From assembly GCA_030052745.1 (NCBI GenBank), contig JANBVO010000004.1, positions 1,054,001 through 1,118,000 on the forward strand: a DNA stretch of 64,000 nt, in the 5' to 3' direction. A program made the translations under genes and the position numbers. The notes below the pieces were generated by a model. That model saw nothing but the letters and a program-made list of their open reading frames with translations. It was not told the origin of the DNA and did no database searches. Position 1 is the first letter of the stretch. The number at the start of each line of letters is the position of its first letter. This stretch comes from Pleurostoma richardsiae. Its lineage: Eukaryota > Ascomycota > Sordariomycetes > Calosphaeriales > Pleurostomataceae. Shown piece after piece: positions 23,907 to 38,118 of the stretch.

Positions 23907-26431
23907 TCAGGGCTCCGTCGTGCTGTGCCTCTCCGTCCCCGTTTCCCTCCCCCGGTCCGAAGCGCCTCCTCCTGTCCCCTCCTTTCCTGTGGTTCTCGTA
24001 ACATCAGCATCCGCAGCCGTAGCCACCCCCTCGATACCCAGCCCGACAGCAGCGCCCTCCCCCTCCCTACTCGCTTTTGACGCGCGCTTCTCGCGAGCCG
24101 GTGACGACGGGTTCGACGCGGTCCCCCCGTCCGACGCCATCCCGTCGAAGATGCTCTCGCCGAACGACTCCTGCGTCATGGGCCGCGCCTTCTCACTCTC
24201 GCCCGCGGACGACGCCGCCGTCGTGGTCGACATCCGCGGGCTGCGCATCTCCTTCTCCGATGGCGAGGTCAGCGACGAGCCGGTCGAGTCTCGCTTGCTG
24301 CTCCGGGTCCTGCCGACACCCAGGCCCCACCCGCCTCCGCCCCCTCCCCCGGTGGTGGTGGTGGTGCTGCTTGCTCCCGAGGACCGGCCCCACCCGTTCT
24401 TGCGCTTCTCGCCCGCCCACGCGGCCCAGCTGCTCACGTACGCGCCGGCCTTGACGCTGACGGACTGCACCGTCTGCTGCGCCTTGGCCAGGTCTACCGC
24501 GCTCGCCACACCGCCGTGGTGACTATTCCTCTCCGGGCGCGGAGAGCCGCCTTGCTGTAGCCCCTGCTGCTGGTCGCGCAGCCTGGCCTCCTCGGCCCTC
24601 CTCCTCTGCGTCTCCCGCATCGCCTCCATGTCCGCGTACAGCTTGTTGAATATCGTGCTCGCCTTCTCCTTTCCCGCCGCGAGGTTTCTCCCCAGGACCT
24701 CCTTCCCCTGCGCGAACCGCTCGTCGAGGTGCAGGTCCTGCACCTGTTGCGCCAGCCGCCTCTGCACATCATCGATCGTCAGGCCGCCGGCGCAGGGGTG
24801 CCTCGGGTCCGAGAGGCCGAAGAAATCCGGGTCCGTGTGCGTCCTCCAGATGCGGTAGTTCTCCGTGTGGCTCCAAGCCTCGACCCACTCGGTGCCAAAG
24901 TCCACCGACGGGTCTCCCTCGATCTGCGGCAGCATCACCTTTGGATTGTAGTTGTGCCTGACCAGGAAGTTGTGGTACTTGACCGACGAGATAAGCGAGA
25001 CCAAGTAGTCCTCGAACTGCAGCCGGATAAACTCCTCGCTGCCGAGGTAGCCCATCGTCTTCGGCCGCCCCGGATTGGTCTCGTCCCAAGTGTCGTTCAC
25101 TGCCTGCGTGACGAAGTCGATCCAGCGGCGGTCCGGAGTCGAGAGCTGCAGCGCAGTCCTCAGAGAGGGCGACGTGATGTTAATGGTTTCATCGTCCAGG
25201 TTGATCAGGATGTCGCTGTAGCGGTCCCGCTGTTGTAGCAACAGGGAATTAGTGCTGCCTACTATGTAGGACTTCGTACCGACATCAGCCAGCACGTCTA
25301 GCTGTTGCAGGGGCGTATACGGCCCGAACAAGCTGCCCTAGATAACCGTATGTTAGCCCTCGCTCTGTTCAATGTGAAGGCATTGGGAATGTCTACCTTG
25401 CCGAAAATCTGCAGGGGAAGCCCCATGTACGAGAGCATAGAATTCCGATCACTAGTCTTTAAACTTGTAGGCCTCGTAAGCTTCTTCTCGTAGTTGTCCA
25501 GCTCGGGATCGGCGCAGTCCTGGAGGTTGCCGATGAGTCCAGGTATCAGGGAGATCAGAGAGAACTGCATCATGCACAGCCTCTCACACCGGGAGCCGAA
25601 GAAGAGCATCTAGAGCACGTCTGTTAGCGAGCCGGGCTGGTGTTTTCCGTAATGGAGGAAGCTCGTAGAGTGAGGCTCACCTTGGGCTGCAGGAGGCAGC
25701 ATTTCAGCAGCACGAGCGTCTGCCACCTGAACTCCCTGACCATCTGCCTCAGGCTCATGCCGAGGTACTGGTCGCGGTCCTCCTCCTCGTTGAGCAGGCC
25801 CCGCTCCTTCTCCTCGGCCAGGCTCTCCTGGAAGCGCCGCAGTATCTCCACGTCGCTGAACTCGCGCTGGGCGAACCACGCCTGCGTCACGACGCTCAGC
25901 CGCTCCTTGAGCATGCCGAAGGACTGCGGGCTGTCCGCGATGACGACCACCGCCTTCTGCACCGTCGAGCGCGTCACGTCCGCAGGCCGGTTGAGCAGCT
26001 GCGACGCGTCCATCTGCCTCGTGCACGATATGCCAAAGAGAGAGGTCGCCGGCGTCGCCCCGGTCGCCGGGCGGAGCAGGGTGAAGTATGAGAAGTCTTC
26101 GGTAGACCTGTGCGGGCATGCGCAACCTCGTCAGCACACGAACATTTGGCCGGAGTCGAAGAGCCTTCTCGGGCAGGATCTAAACAAAGACGACTCACGC
26201 ATGGGCTCCGTCACTCAGCGCCATAAAGGGCAGCAGCGGCCAGTCATTCTCGACCGCCGGATCGCTGCCCTCGGGCACGCCAAACCACGTCTCGACCTCG
26301 GGACCTCGCGCGTGATGGAAGCCAACAACGGTCACCAGGGGTATGAAGCCCGGCTTCCTCGGGCTCTTGGGCGGCTCGGCGCCAGATACAGCGCCGCCTG
26401 CAAATGTTCCATTCGTCGGAGTGCCGGCCAT
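23907..26431 (-). CDS. AVL9: AVL9 late secretory pathway protein (DENN-like)
   Basis: Exons 26431-26199, 26107-25681, 25609-25397 and 25337-23907; introns 26108-26198, 25610-25680 and 25338-25396; 767 aa. The N-terminus GFIPLVTVVGFHHARGPEVE is the AVL9 signature. It is followed by ENDWPLLPFMALSDGAHA, SYFTLLR, and the conserved blocks MLFFGSRCERLCMMQFSL and LFGPYTPLQQLDVL of the DENN-type region. The last about 250 residues are low in complexity: poly-Thr, poly-Gly and Ser/Glu-rich, encoded by the GGT/CCA-rich tract near 24340-24370. Yeast Avl9 acts in exocytic vesicle formation from the Golgi; human AVL9 affects cell migration. The domain part is well conserved; the tail looks disordered. Confidence 0.92.
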
Positions 26432-28380
26432 TGTGGACGTCTCGGTGCAAGACCGGTCTCGAGATCGTGGTCTGCCTCTGAACTTCCTCTCACAGCGGCT
26501 ACCGTAGGCGCTATGATGATGCCATGGAAGACCCGGTGGTCAAAGAGGCCGGTATGCAGCGGGACCGACGCAATTCGGGGGATGAGAGTTCAATTGTGTG
26601 GCTGCTCGAGATCAGGGTGTCAATTCTCTCCTGGGACAGGCAGAAGAGGTCGATGATCGGCGGCTCAGATGTATATTCGTGTCCCTCGAACGGAGATGAT
26701 GGAGGGAGCCGCCGAATCGCGAGGCAACTTTCCTAGGGCGCTTAGCTTGGATCTCCGGGCGCATCAGATGGCAAGTGACGTGGGGTCGCCAGGCGCCACA
26801 TCAGTCAATGCAACGCAAGCGCAGAGCAGAACAGAGCAGGGGAGGAAGCTCACAGCCGTGCCCTGCCGTCTTATTTAAGATAAAACCCCCTTGGCAGGTA
26901 GCTTCTCTCCACTGAACACAGCCGAGGAGGCGGTCAACAAGGCTTGACAGCGCAGAAGCTGCCGACGAATCGCGAGTTCCACGACAGTGTCGGTGAATCA
27001 GGTGTCTCTGGCGTCTGGACTCGACTCGACCGCGGAGGCAGAAGGCGGGCAATTCGTCTCAAGTATTCGCTGAGCCAATCCGCACCACTGGCTCTGAAGA
27101 TCTAAAAGTACGACAGGATCAACCATCAATGTTCCTGATTGCCAATTCATTCGTGTTATCAAAGTCCTCGCCGGAGCATTCCCCAACAGACACGCACGTC
27201 TTGCTTGACTCGGGAATGCGTCCCAAAGACGGACACAAGGACAGTCTCGGTGATGCCGAATCTCCTTAATAAGAAACCATACCTGCAATGCTACAGCTCT
27301 TATCCTCGCCGTTCTGTGGGACTCGTTTGCCACCGGTAACAAGTTCCCCAAAGCTCCTGTCTGCTGCAAGCAATGCACCTCCAGTTCAAGGTTGGGATCG
27401 CCTGCTTGCTGTGCACTCGAACATGCCCGCAATACACCCCTTCAGACGCCGGTACAGGCCTAACACTGCTCTACTGCACGTTGCACTGCCCGTCATGCGA
27501 GCCACATCATCGACTCACCAGCAAGAAATCCGGATCTCCCACGATAGAGTATGTTGGGAGGCTAAGGGAGCTTCAGGAAGAGGAACCACGACGCCAGCTG
27601 TCTTGCATTGCATGCGCCTGCTGCAGGTGATCCGATCCATCCATGAATGGGACTCGCGAGCTCTGTCCCCACCCCGGCCTGCCGAACGAGCTGGACCGCG
27701 AGGTTTGCTACGACATCCTCTACGACATGCAACGGGTACCCCAGATGGGAAGTACATCAAAAGCGCCGTTTCGAATTGTGAAGTCCAGTGTTTCTATTTC
27801 TTGCAACCAGCTCATCAGATTCACCTCTGCGGCAACATGTGATGTGTCTCTCTATAGCCCCTGCCCGCCTGTATCGTATTCGTCTTTGCTATCTAGCATC
27901 TTCAACCGAGACGCCCGGCATTCCCTCCCACAAACGATCCTGCCGACATCGAGCCGAGCAAGTATCCTCGCCATTGCGGCTCAACGTCATCTGCGTGCTT
28001 TCGGGAGAGAGCAAAATACGCATCGATGAATGACAGGCTGTCGATGTCATGATTCCTCCCATCTGTTGTCTCCATTCGCAACATCGCGATCTCGTCAGGT
28101 GAACGCTTTCCAACCTCCTGTCTCCAAGAAATGCGACCTTAAACACGACGCCCTTTTCCTATTGATTATCCCCTGGACTCTACCGCATTACAACAAGAAA
28201 CCGACAATTAAAAAAGTGACCGTGGATGCCCCGTTTCGTATATCCCCGTTGGTGTTGCAGCGGCCGAGGCTCCTTCCAGGCCGTCAACAAGGACGACCTG
28301 CTGGCCACGTGCCGTTTGCTTTCGTGGTATCATAACATGGAAGCGGATGCAATTTATTGAGCTTGTGGATATTGTTCGTC
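26432..28380. other. Intergenic, 1.95 kb
   Basis: Upstream of AVL9 and downstream of HOG1 (both - strand). The largest ORF (27288-27842, +, 184 codons) has no known domain and no convincing start context. I see no RNA gene or element. Confidence 0.55.
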
Positions 28381-29934
<1,554 letters not shown>

Positions 29935-32900
29935 GATGAATTTTCGAAGTGATGTGTCTGTAGAATTGAGGATAATCTCGTCGCTATGAGGTTGTTTGGA
30001 GACCTGATAATTCTGGCAAAACGGCCTGCGCGCGACTCTTGAGCCACAGATGTGAGCCTTGCAGTCTTTTGACGGGGCAGGGTTTGCAGTGGCGACGTAG
30101 AACCAAAGGGACGGCCGCGGGGATGTTCCCACCGAGGGGGGCAACGGTTCAACTGAGGCGCAGAGGGGGCGCTAAGAAATGCAGGGAAGCGGCCGACGCA
30201 GATGGCGGGCGAACAGCGCAGGAGACAGATTCTCGTGCGCAAAAGAGTCTGTATGAGGGAGGAAGCCCCAATCAGCTCTAGGACCAAAGTGATTGAAGCA
30301 GAGGGCATAAACAATTCCGGTGCTTACCTACAAACACTGCTGAGACACGCGCAGAGAGGGGCGATCGATCGATGGGAGGAGGGGAAAACTAGCTTGCATG
30401 TTAGCTTGTCATGTATGCTTTTCCCTGCCGCGGTAACATAGACCTCAGCCAACTGGGCCGACGAGAGAGCAGCCGGTACGCGCGCGCAAACGATCGGGAG
30501 CGTGGAACAGTCTCACCTACAGCTGAACGAGCGACAGGAAATTGCAAGATGCAATCACTGAGCCTCTTCGGCAGCAAGGGAGGAGGCAGCAGGGTGGTCG
30601 AGAGAGAGACGGCGTGCGTGATGAGGACTGTCTCGTCGTGTTGCGACTGGGAAGAGACTGCGTGCGCCCCGCCTTTTGGTATGTCTTGCTCACTCTGATC
30701 TGGTGCCTAACGCGGTGCGGAATAAGGTTGCGCTCGGCGGGAGAAGATGTGACGGAGCGTGGATCGCTTCCCCGGAATGGGCAGCAGCAGGGGCAGGTAA
30801 GGAGGCAGTTGTCGCGCTGGTGAATCTTTCGTTCTCTCGTGCAGTGTTTCGAGTGGACTGTTCGAGGAGAGAAGGCAGAGGAGGAAGCTTTCCAAAAGGG
30901 TGGAATCTGCTTTCTCTGAGTTGCAAGGCACGGGGGGCGGGAGCTTTTAGACGATCGGAGGCAGTACGCTACCCACAGGGTACATCGAGTAACCTCTACA
31001 CAAGCAGCGGCAGGGATGCTCTGAGAGACTGGAGGGTGTGAGGGTGTCAAGCGCAGCTGTCCCAAGGTACATAGTACTCTAATTCTGAGTACTGTCCGCG
31101 GTGTAATCCATACGTAAGGTACCTTGGTTTCCTTTCCCCCTCGGCCTTTCGAGTTTTGGACTGATCCAATTCTGGCCGTCGCGCGCATGGACTTCCCTGA
31201 AATCTCCAATTTCCATGGCATTTTCCCAAAAACGCTCCCACTTTCCCGTCCTTCCAGCCGCCACACAATTAGGAATAGCCCACAAACTGGCCCCGTCCAC
31301 CTCCTCCGCCATCCTCCACAGTCCACACCATCGTCCTTGGTCTCCTCCCTAGGCCGCCTCCTTGTCTCTAAACTAGTTCGATACGTCTGCCATGGCATAA
31401 ACCGGCGTCGATACTAGAGTATCTCAATAACATAGTATACCTCCTCATCTGGGCAGACGTACATGCGCAGGACACCTCGGGCTCCTGCTTGGTGAGACCC
31501 TCGAGGCGCCCGTCCCAATTCCCATTCCGGCCCTGCCCGCCAACATGCAGCAGCACATGGTTGTCTCTTGCTGTGCTACACTGCCATCCGGATCTTGTTC
31601 GATGCAGCAGCCAATCAGGACACTCGCTGATGTATCACAGGAAGCACTCCTCACCAGCTTCTGCATCCTCCTCTCTCCTCTCTTCTCCTGTTCTGTCCTC
31701 TTTCTATCAACGACGACAGTCTATGCCGCCGGCATGCAGCGCCGACACCGACCGGGGGTTTGGGCGACGAGGGCTCCATGACGTCATGCGAAGCCCCTCC
31801 TGCCCCTCCAACGGATCCCCTCCGGCGCATGCAGCTAAAATGCAGGCCTATGAGACGTCTCCAAGTCTGCCCATCCGCTCAGGCACCCGCAAGAGATATG
31901 TAACGATGAGATGACATGGCCGAGCGGCCATTACCCGGCCATCGATGCGGAGGCGTGGCATCGACGGCGCCATCTGGCGGTGTCCGCGCAGCACTGTCGA
32001 GCCACATGCCACCACACTTTCTGGCACTTCCGTCGTATCAGATACTTTCTGGGCTCTAATACGGTCGACATACCTGCAGGGCTTCCACGCATCCGTCCTA
32101 TAGCGTCTCCTCGGAGCATTTGGACCGGTCCCTTCTCTACCACTCGCTTACTATGTATTCTAATCGAAACCGTGCCATTACCGTCCGGCTCGAATACATG
32201 AGGATGGCAGCTGTATAACAAGACCACTGCGTTAACCATGCGCATATTAATGTATGCGAAAGTTTAGTAGAACAGTTCTTGACTCACTCCAGCGGCTGTT
32301 TCCACATAGCCCCGTGACGGCGCCAGCTTCAAACGGGGCCGATAAAAGCCTACAGCCGTTCAGTCGGCCAGTCGCGATTCTTTATATGCGCCGGCGGTGG
32401 GACTGGCTTGCGAAAGGTCAACGGTTAGGGGTCTTATGAGTACAGTGTGTCGTCCCGTTCCTGATCCTCCTAAGGCCCCAACTCAAAAAGCCCGAAATAG
32501 CAACTCATCCTAGACTAAACTGGCGAACGGTTGATCCCTGATCTTGTCCATCAGCACTGGAAAGACCCCAGGCCTCTGCACATCAGCGTCGGCCAGGTCC
32601 CTGCCAAGCCCCTGTCCTCCAGGGTACCGCTTCCGGACCCCTGGAGACCTTTTGTACGCACGAGCCTCTCTGAAAGGGAACGAAACGGTCTGTTTCACAC
32701 AGCGGCCTGTCAAGGAACGGAAAGTGAACAGCCAACCTTCCTTGTAGCAAGTACATCTCATCACCAGCTCGGCGCTTGGGGCCCCTGAGTATACGACGAG
32801 TACCTATCAGCCACGAGCAGGGGGTGCGGTCCTGCGAACCTGCAAGTGAAACCAAGAGAAACCCCACACTATGACATCACTGAGGACCGGCTACGATGAC

Positions 32901-33720
32901 CCGGCTCAGCAGGAAAACAAGGGTAGCCACACTAGGAGGAGAGGAGAGAAGAAAAAAAACACCTCCGTCATCGCGACGCCATTCGGCTCCATTACCTTAT
33001 GGACTGGGGCTGCAGCGGGATGAGTTCGGCATGGTGCCATGCAGAAAACAGAACAGGCGTCACGCAGGAAGAAGCCCTGTCGGCGTTGACCGCCAATTTG
33101 CTTCTTCTGAGAATGATGCCAGTCCTGAACGACGGCAATGGACCTGTCGCGTACTAACCGATGCGCCTCTGGGCCTTCCTGTACGTCACGCCCGTCAGCA
33201 ATGGCTAAGCCGAAACCGCGGGGAGGAAGACGTCCCGGCGACGTGTACGAGGAGTCACTACGTTGCGAGTATCTAAGTCGAGAGGGAAACAGACCTCAGT
33301 GTGCTCAACCGGGACACAACCAATCGGAAAGCGACCATATGAATTGCCCTGCGGCATTCTGAAGGCAGATAAGTAAACACATACACAGAAGGCATAGAAG
33401 GTCACAGAGGGTCACTTTAGCAAAAGGCAAAACGAATACTCGAATTTTTCTACTCATGAGCCAAAAAAAAGTGCGCAGTAGTCATTACTAGGAAAGAGAG
33501 AAATATGGAAAAGCGTCATGGTAGCCGAAGACCCATACAGTAGAAGATCCCAAAAACCAGCGGCATTGTCCAACGCCTGCCTGGTCTGTGCCTTCAAGGG
33601 AGAGAAACAGAATGTGATGATGTTTGCTTCGCTGTGCGGTTTTTATGCCCTCACCCGATGTTGCCCAAGCCGTTGCCGTGATGCCTCCCTCACGAGGCAG
33701 CCTGGTGGTCCAGGTCTGCC
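29935..33720. other. Intergenic, 3.8 kb, HOG1 promoter and leader
   Basis: Upstream of HOG1 and downstream of glycogen phosphorylase (both - strand). The first 371 bases next to HOG1 contain no ATG on the transcribed strand, as expected of a long leader. Larger ORFs (30517-31398 - strand; 31489-31914 +) lack any domain. There are A-runs near 32950 and 33465. I recognise no gene. Confidence 0.55.
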
Positions 33721-36700
33721 TTACAGCTCCTCCGAGTCGATCCCGGCAGACTTGTCCACCCGCAGCGGCTCGATGTTCCAGATGCCCTCGGCATACTCAT
33801 TGATGCACCTGTCGCTGCTGAAGAAGCCCATGCGCGCCACGCTGGTGATAGACTTGGTCACCCACTCGTCCTGGTTGCGGTACGTCTCGTCGACCAGCGC
33901 GTGCGTCAGCACGTAGCTGTGGAAGTCGTCCGACACCAGGTAGTAGTCGCCGTGCTCGCGGACAGCCGAGATCATGCCCGCGAAGTCGGCCGGATTGCCG
34001 AAGGTGCCCTTCTCGATCGCGTCGAACACCTTGGCCAGGTCCGGGTCGATGGTGTGCGACCCGTAGGTGTGCGCGTGGCGCAGGTCCTCGACGTCCTCGG
34101 CCAGGTTGCCGAAGAGGAAGATGTTGTTCTCGCCAATCTCGCGAGTGATCTCGATCTGTGTTGACGGTTAGCGTGATGTCTGCTCCGTCCGCATACTGCA
34201 AGATGAGGTGTACTTACGTTGGCACCGTCGCAGGTTCCGATGATGAGGCCGCCGTTAAGGACGAACTTCATGTTGCTAGTTCCCGAGGCCCTGTCATCGA
34301 GTTAGCAAGCAAAGTTTGTACATTAGGAGTCAAGGCAAGGGATGTCATACTCAGTACCAGCGGTCGAGATGTGCTCGCTGAGATCCGAAGCGGGGATGAT
34401 CAGCTCCGCCTTGCTGACGTTGTAGTCCTCTAGGAAGATGACCTTCAGCAAGTCGCCAATGTCCTCATCCTTGTTGACGACGGCGCCAACGTTGTTGATC
34501 AGGTGAATGATTTGCTTGGCCATCCAGTATCCGGGAGCAGCCTTTCCTCCGAAAATAGAGACGCGAGGGAGCACCTTCTTCCTCTCCTCAGGCTTCATGG
34601 CCTTCAGGGTCAGGTACCGGTGGATCGTTCCGAAGATGTTCAGCTGCTGGCGCTTGTACTCGTGGATTCGCTTAACCTGGACGTCGAAGAGCGAGGACGG
34701 GTTGACAACAACACCAGTCGTCTCCTTGATGTAGTTGGCAAGCCGGACCTTGTTGGAGTGCTTGATCTCAGCCCACGCCTTGCGGAACTCTTTGTCTTTG
34801 ACGTAGAGCTCGACCTTGTTAAGCTCCGTAAGGTCCTTCAAGAAGTCGAAGCCGCCTGTCTTGGTGGAGATCAGTTCGGACAGACGGGGATTCGCCTGGT
34901 GGAGCCAACGTCTGGGGGTGATGCCATTGGTGACGTTGGTGAACTTGTCCGGGCCGAAGATAGCAACGAAGTCCTTGAAGATGGTGGTCTTGATGAGGTC
35001 GGAGTGCAACTCTGCGACACCATTGACCTTGTGGGAGCCGACGATGGCAAGGAAGGCCATCCGGACCATCTTAGGATTGGACTCCTCGATGATGGACACG
35101 CGCCGCAGCAAGTCGCGGTCGTTCGGGAAGGCCCTCTCAACAGTCTGGAGGAAGAAGAGATTGATATCGTAGATGATCTGGAGATGCCGAGGCAGCAGAT
35201 GCTGGAAAAGCCCGACCGACCATTTCTCGAGGGCCTCGGGGAGGACGGTGTGGTTAGTATAACCGAACTGTGCACAGCATTAGAAGCAACTCAATCATAT
35301 ATCATGCTCGGCGACAAACTCACAGTAGCCGTGACAATGTTCCACGCCTCGTCCCACTCAAGACCCTCAAGGTCCACCAGAATACGCTGCAGCTCTACAA
35401 CCGCCAGAGTCGGGTGTGTGTCGTTGAGCTGGATGGCAACCTGGTCGGGGAATTCTCTCCAGGCCCGCTTGGACTTCTTGAAACGTCGGACGATGTCGTA
35501 CAGGGACGCAGCAACCCAGAAGTACTGCTGCTTGAGACGGAGCTCCTTGCCCCGGTCAAGGTTATCATTGGGATACAGCACGGCACTTATGGTCTCCGCG
35601 CGCTGCTGGTCAGCCACGGAACTCTCGTAGTCTCCAGAGTTGAACTTCTGGAAGTCAAATTCACCGCTTGCAGCCTTGCTTGACCACAGCCGAAGGTTGT
35701 TCGTCGACGGTGTCGCGTAGCCTGGAATAGGGACGTCGTAGGCTACAGCCTTGACGGTCTCGCCGCCCTCCCAGTGGGCGATGGTCTTGCCGGAGTCATC
35801 TTGAGTCCTGGTCACGTATCCATAGAATTGGATCTGTCAAGTCAGTTAGCGAGGGTGTTCCTCTCGGGTGGAACTGCTGGTTAGGATATGCGCACATCGA
35901 CAGTGACATCGTGTCGGGGGAACTCCCACGGGTTGAAGTCAAGCCAGTAGTCAGGCACCTCAACTTGATAGCCATCAATAATCTCCTGCTTGAAAATACC
36001 GTAACGGTAGCGCAGTCCATAGCCCCAGGCCGAATAGTTGAGAGAAGCGAGACTGTCCAAGAAGCAGGCGGCAAGCCGTCCAAGACCACCATTGCCCAGA
36101 GCAGCATCATGCTCCTGAGAGATGATATCTTCGATACGGAAGCCAAGGTCGGACAGGCCGGCTAGAGGGACCGGTTGGTTAGCTACAGTTACATCAGGCA
36201 AACGTATACGAGTGGTCTCTAGCTCACATCTTGCGACATCCTTGAGGCCAATGTTCAGCATGGCATTGTCCAGGGCCCTGCCCATTAGGAATTCCAAGCT
36301 CAGATAGTAGACCCGCTTGCTATCCGCAAACGTCTGGCGCTGCTGGGTCCGGTTCCATTCCAGAATCAAGCGATCGCGGAAGGCCAAACTGGCCGCAGAG
36401 TAGGCGGCGGACTCGTCGCAATTGAACATGCTGCGGGCCAGCGTGGTCTCGACATGGCGGACAACCTCCTTCTCGAAGTCATCCTTGTCCTTGAAGCCAT
36501 TAACCTGGTGTTTCGTCCAGGCCGCTCGCTGCGGCTCGGGGATGGATGCTGTGTGGAGGCGGGACGATCAGCACTGGAGCTCATGGCGGGGTAAACGAAG
36601 CCATCTATCTCATTCCCCATCCCCATCTCTATCTCCACCCTCCTCCACCACCAGCGTGGGACGCATTGGACACCACAGCTGGTGGGGAAGATGGGATGGA

Positions 36701-36928
36701 AACAATTGATTGCTCCCACTTTGATAGATAGATCAGAAGGATCGTGCAAGCCGACTTACCTTCGACGCTCTTGATCTCCTGCGCACCGAAGCCAGTGAAA
36801 GTCCGCTTGTGCTTGGGGCGAGAGATGCCCGCGGGGCTGACGGAACCCTGAATGTCCACGATTGGCGCCCCAACCGAAGGACGGCGCTCTCTGGTGGGGA
36901 GTCGCTGAGATGTCTCCGTTGACGCCAT
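33721..36928 (-). CDS. GPH1: Glycogen phosphorylase
   Basis: Seven exons (- strand): 36928-36760, 36548-36228, 36161-35896, 35833-35324, 35267-34351, 34290-34218 and 34155-33721. The first intron (36549-36759) is 211 nt, the others 56-66. The product is 896 aa. It cleaves alpha-1,4-glucosyl units from glycogen with phosphate and needs PLP. Seen: [61 protein letters not shown], and the phosphorylase signature [10 protein letters not shown], whose lysine binds PLP. The N-terminus carries RRPS18V and RTFT45GFGAQEIKS; the latter aligns with the regulatory PKA-type RRLTGF site of yeast Gph1. Cytosolic. Four STRE-like AGGGG cores lie upstream. Confidence 0.96.
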
Positions 36929-37033
36929 CTTCTGAAGCTGGGCAGTACTGAGGAGAAGGGAATTGGTTTCTAGGAGACCAGAGGACGTCAGCTAGAGAGG
37001 AAATGCGAAAAGAAAAGGGAACCGCGGATGAGT

Positions 37034-37406
37034 AGGGGTATGCAAGGTGAGGAGAAATAGCTAAGGTGCGACGGAGGAGCAGCAGCGGGGCCAGCTAAAG
37101 CTCAGGGTACCTGGAGAGGTGTCGGTTGGTGGGGTGAAGAGGGGGGGTGGGAGCTGGGTTATCACTCATCGTGCAGCAACAACGCCGCAGCTAAGTAAGC
37201 TACCCTGGGCCCCTGCTGGGGCGGGCACCTACCTCTTCGTATTGCCTACTGGTAGGGCCCTCTGTGAAACAAAGAGCTATGGAGACTCGACGGCGGTAAG
37301 AGCAACCGGTCGCTTAGTCCAGACTCCGCTCCGACGGGGAAGGGGGCTGGTGCTGGCACGACACACGGGGAAGTCGGAAACACCGAATCAGCTTCGGGGT
37401 GAGGGG
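37034..37406. promoter_or_regulatory. STRE-like AGGGG cluster upstream of glycogen phosphorylase
   Basis: AGGGG (CCCCT on the other strand) at 37034-37038, 37140-37144, 37341-37345 and 37402-37406, that is 106-478 bp before the start codon. STREs are bound by Msn2/4-like (SEB-1) stress factors and control glycogen genes in fungi. The surrounding DNA is G/A-rich, so some copies may be chance. Confidence 0.4.
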
Positions 37407-38086
37407 AGGATGGAGATACCGCGGGTTAGGCCTTCACAGGAGGTGCAGCTGCTGAGAGGAGGGAGAGCAGATGAAGCAAAATGGGAAGCAAGAGGAGGAC
37501 AGAAGAGACCAGAGGCAGGAAGAAGACGAGAGGAGGTTGTGCAGGTCAGACTGCGAGGGGAGAAGGAGGAGGAGGAGGACGGCCAGGAGCTTAAGAGCCG
37601 GACGAAGCAGCGCGGCGGCGGCGGCGTCCTCCACGCCGCTGCTGTGTGCTGGGTTGGTGGTGCAAAAGGCCGGCCGATGACGATCAGCGAGATGCAGTGC
37701 GGGGTGACGAGACGCGAGAGAAGGGCCGTTGACTGGGATGCTGCAGAAGCTCTGGAGCTCCCAAGCCGCGCATGCTTCTCTAGCCCGCCCTGGTCGGAAT
37801 CCTCTTTGGACTAAAGGTCCGCCCTGGAGGACTGTTCTCCGGCTCCCGACAGCTGACAAGGCTTCGTTCTCGCCTGTCCCGCTGGTCTGGCCTCAACGGT
37901 GGTCGGCGGTACTGCAGCCCTTTACAGGTCCTGTGACTGGCCTTGGTCTTACTGCGCGCTGCGTACCATCAAGCTCGCCAGACGTAATCGCACATGGCCA
38001 TCCAGCCAGCCACGGCACTTTCGTCCGCCGTTGGAGAGCGACACATCCCGAGCGGGCTCTTCGGGTCGGTGCGTCCTAAAGAACCG

Positions 38087-38118
38087 ACGCACACGCACAC
38101 ACACGCGCGCACATACAC
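38087..38118. repeat. CA/CG-rich dinucleotide microsatellite
   Basis: Interrupted (CA)n with CGCG and CATA variants in intergenic DNA; simple-sequence repeat only. Confidence 0.8.

Noticed and set aside
27288-27842. 184-codon ORF between AVL9 and HOG1
   Set aside because: No known family, and alternative frames are nearly as open.
30517-31398. 293-codon ORF on the minus strand upstream of HOG1
   Set aside because: No domain, Arg/Ser/Pro-rich composition, overlaps many ORFs on both strands and lies in likely promoter DNA.
31911-31933. ACATGGCCGAGCGGCC resembling the 5' part of a class II tRNA (Ser/Leu)
   Set aside because: No matching anticodon arm, variable arm or T-loop found downstream.
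34503-35630. 375-codon ORF antisense to glycogen phosphorylase
   Set aside because: Mirror frame of a highly codon-biased gene; translation is Val/Leu/Asp-rich without a domain and runs across a real intron.
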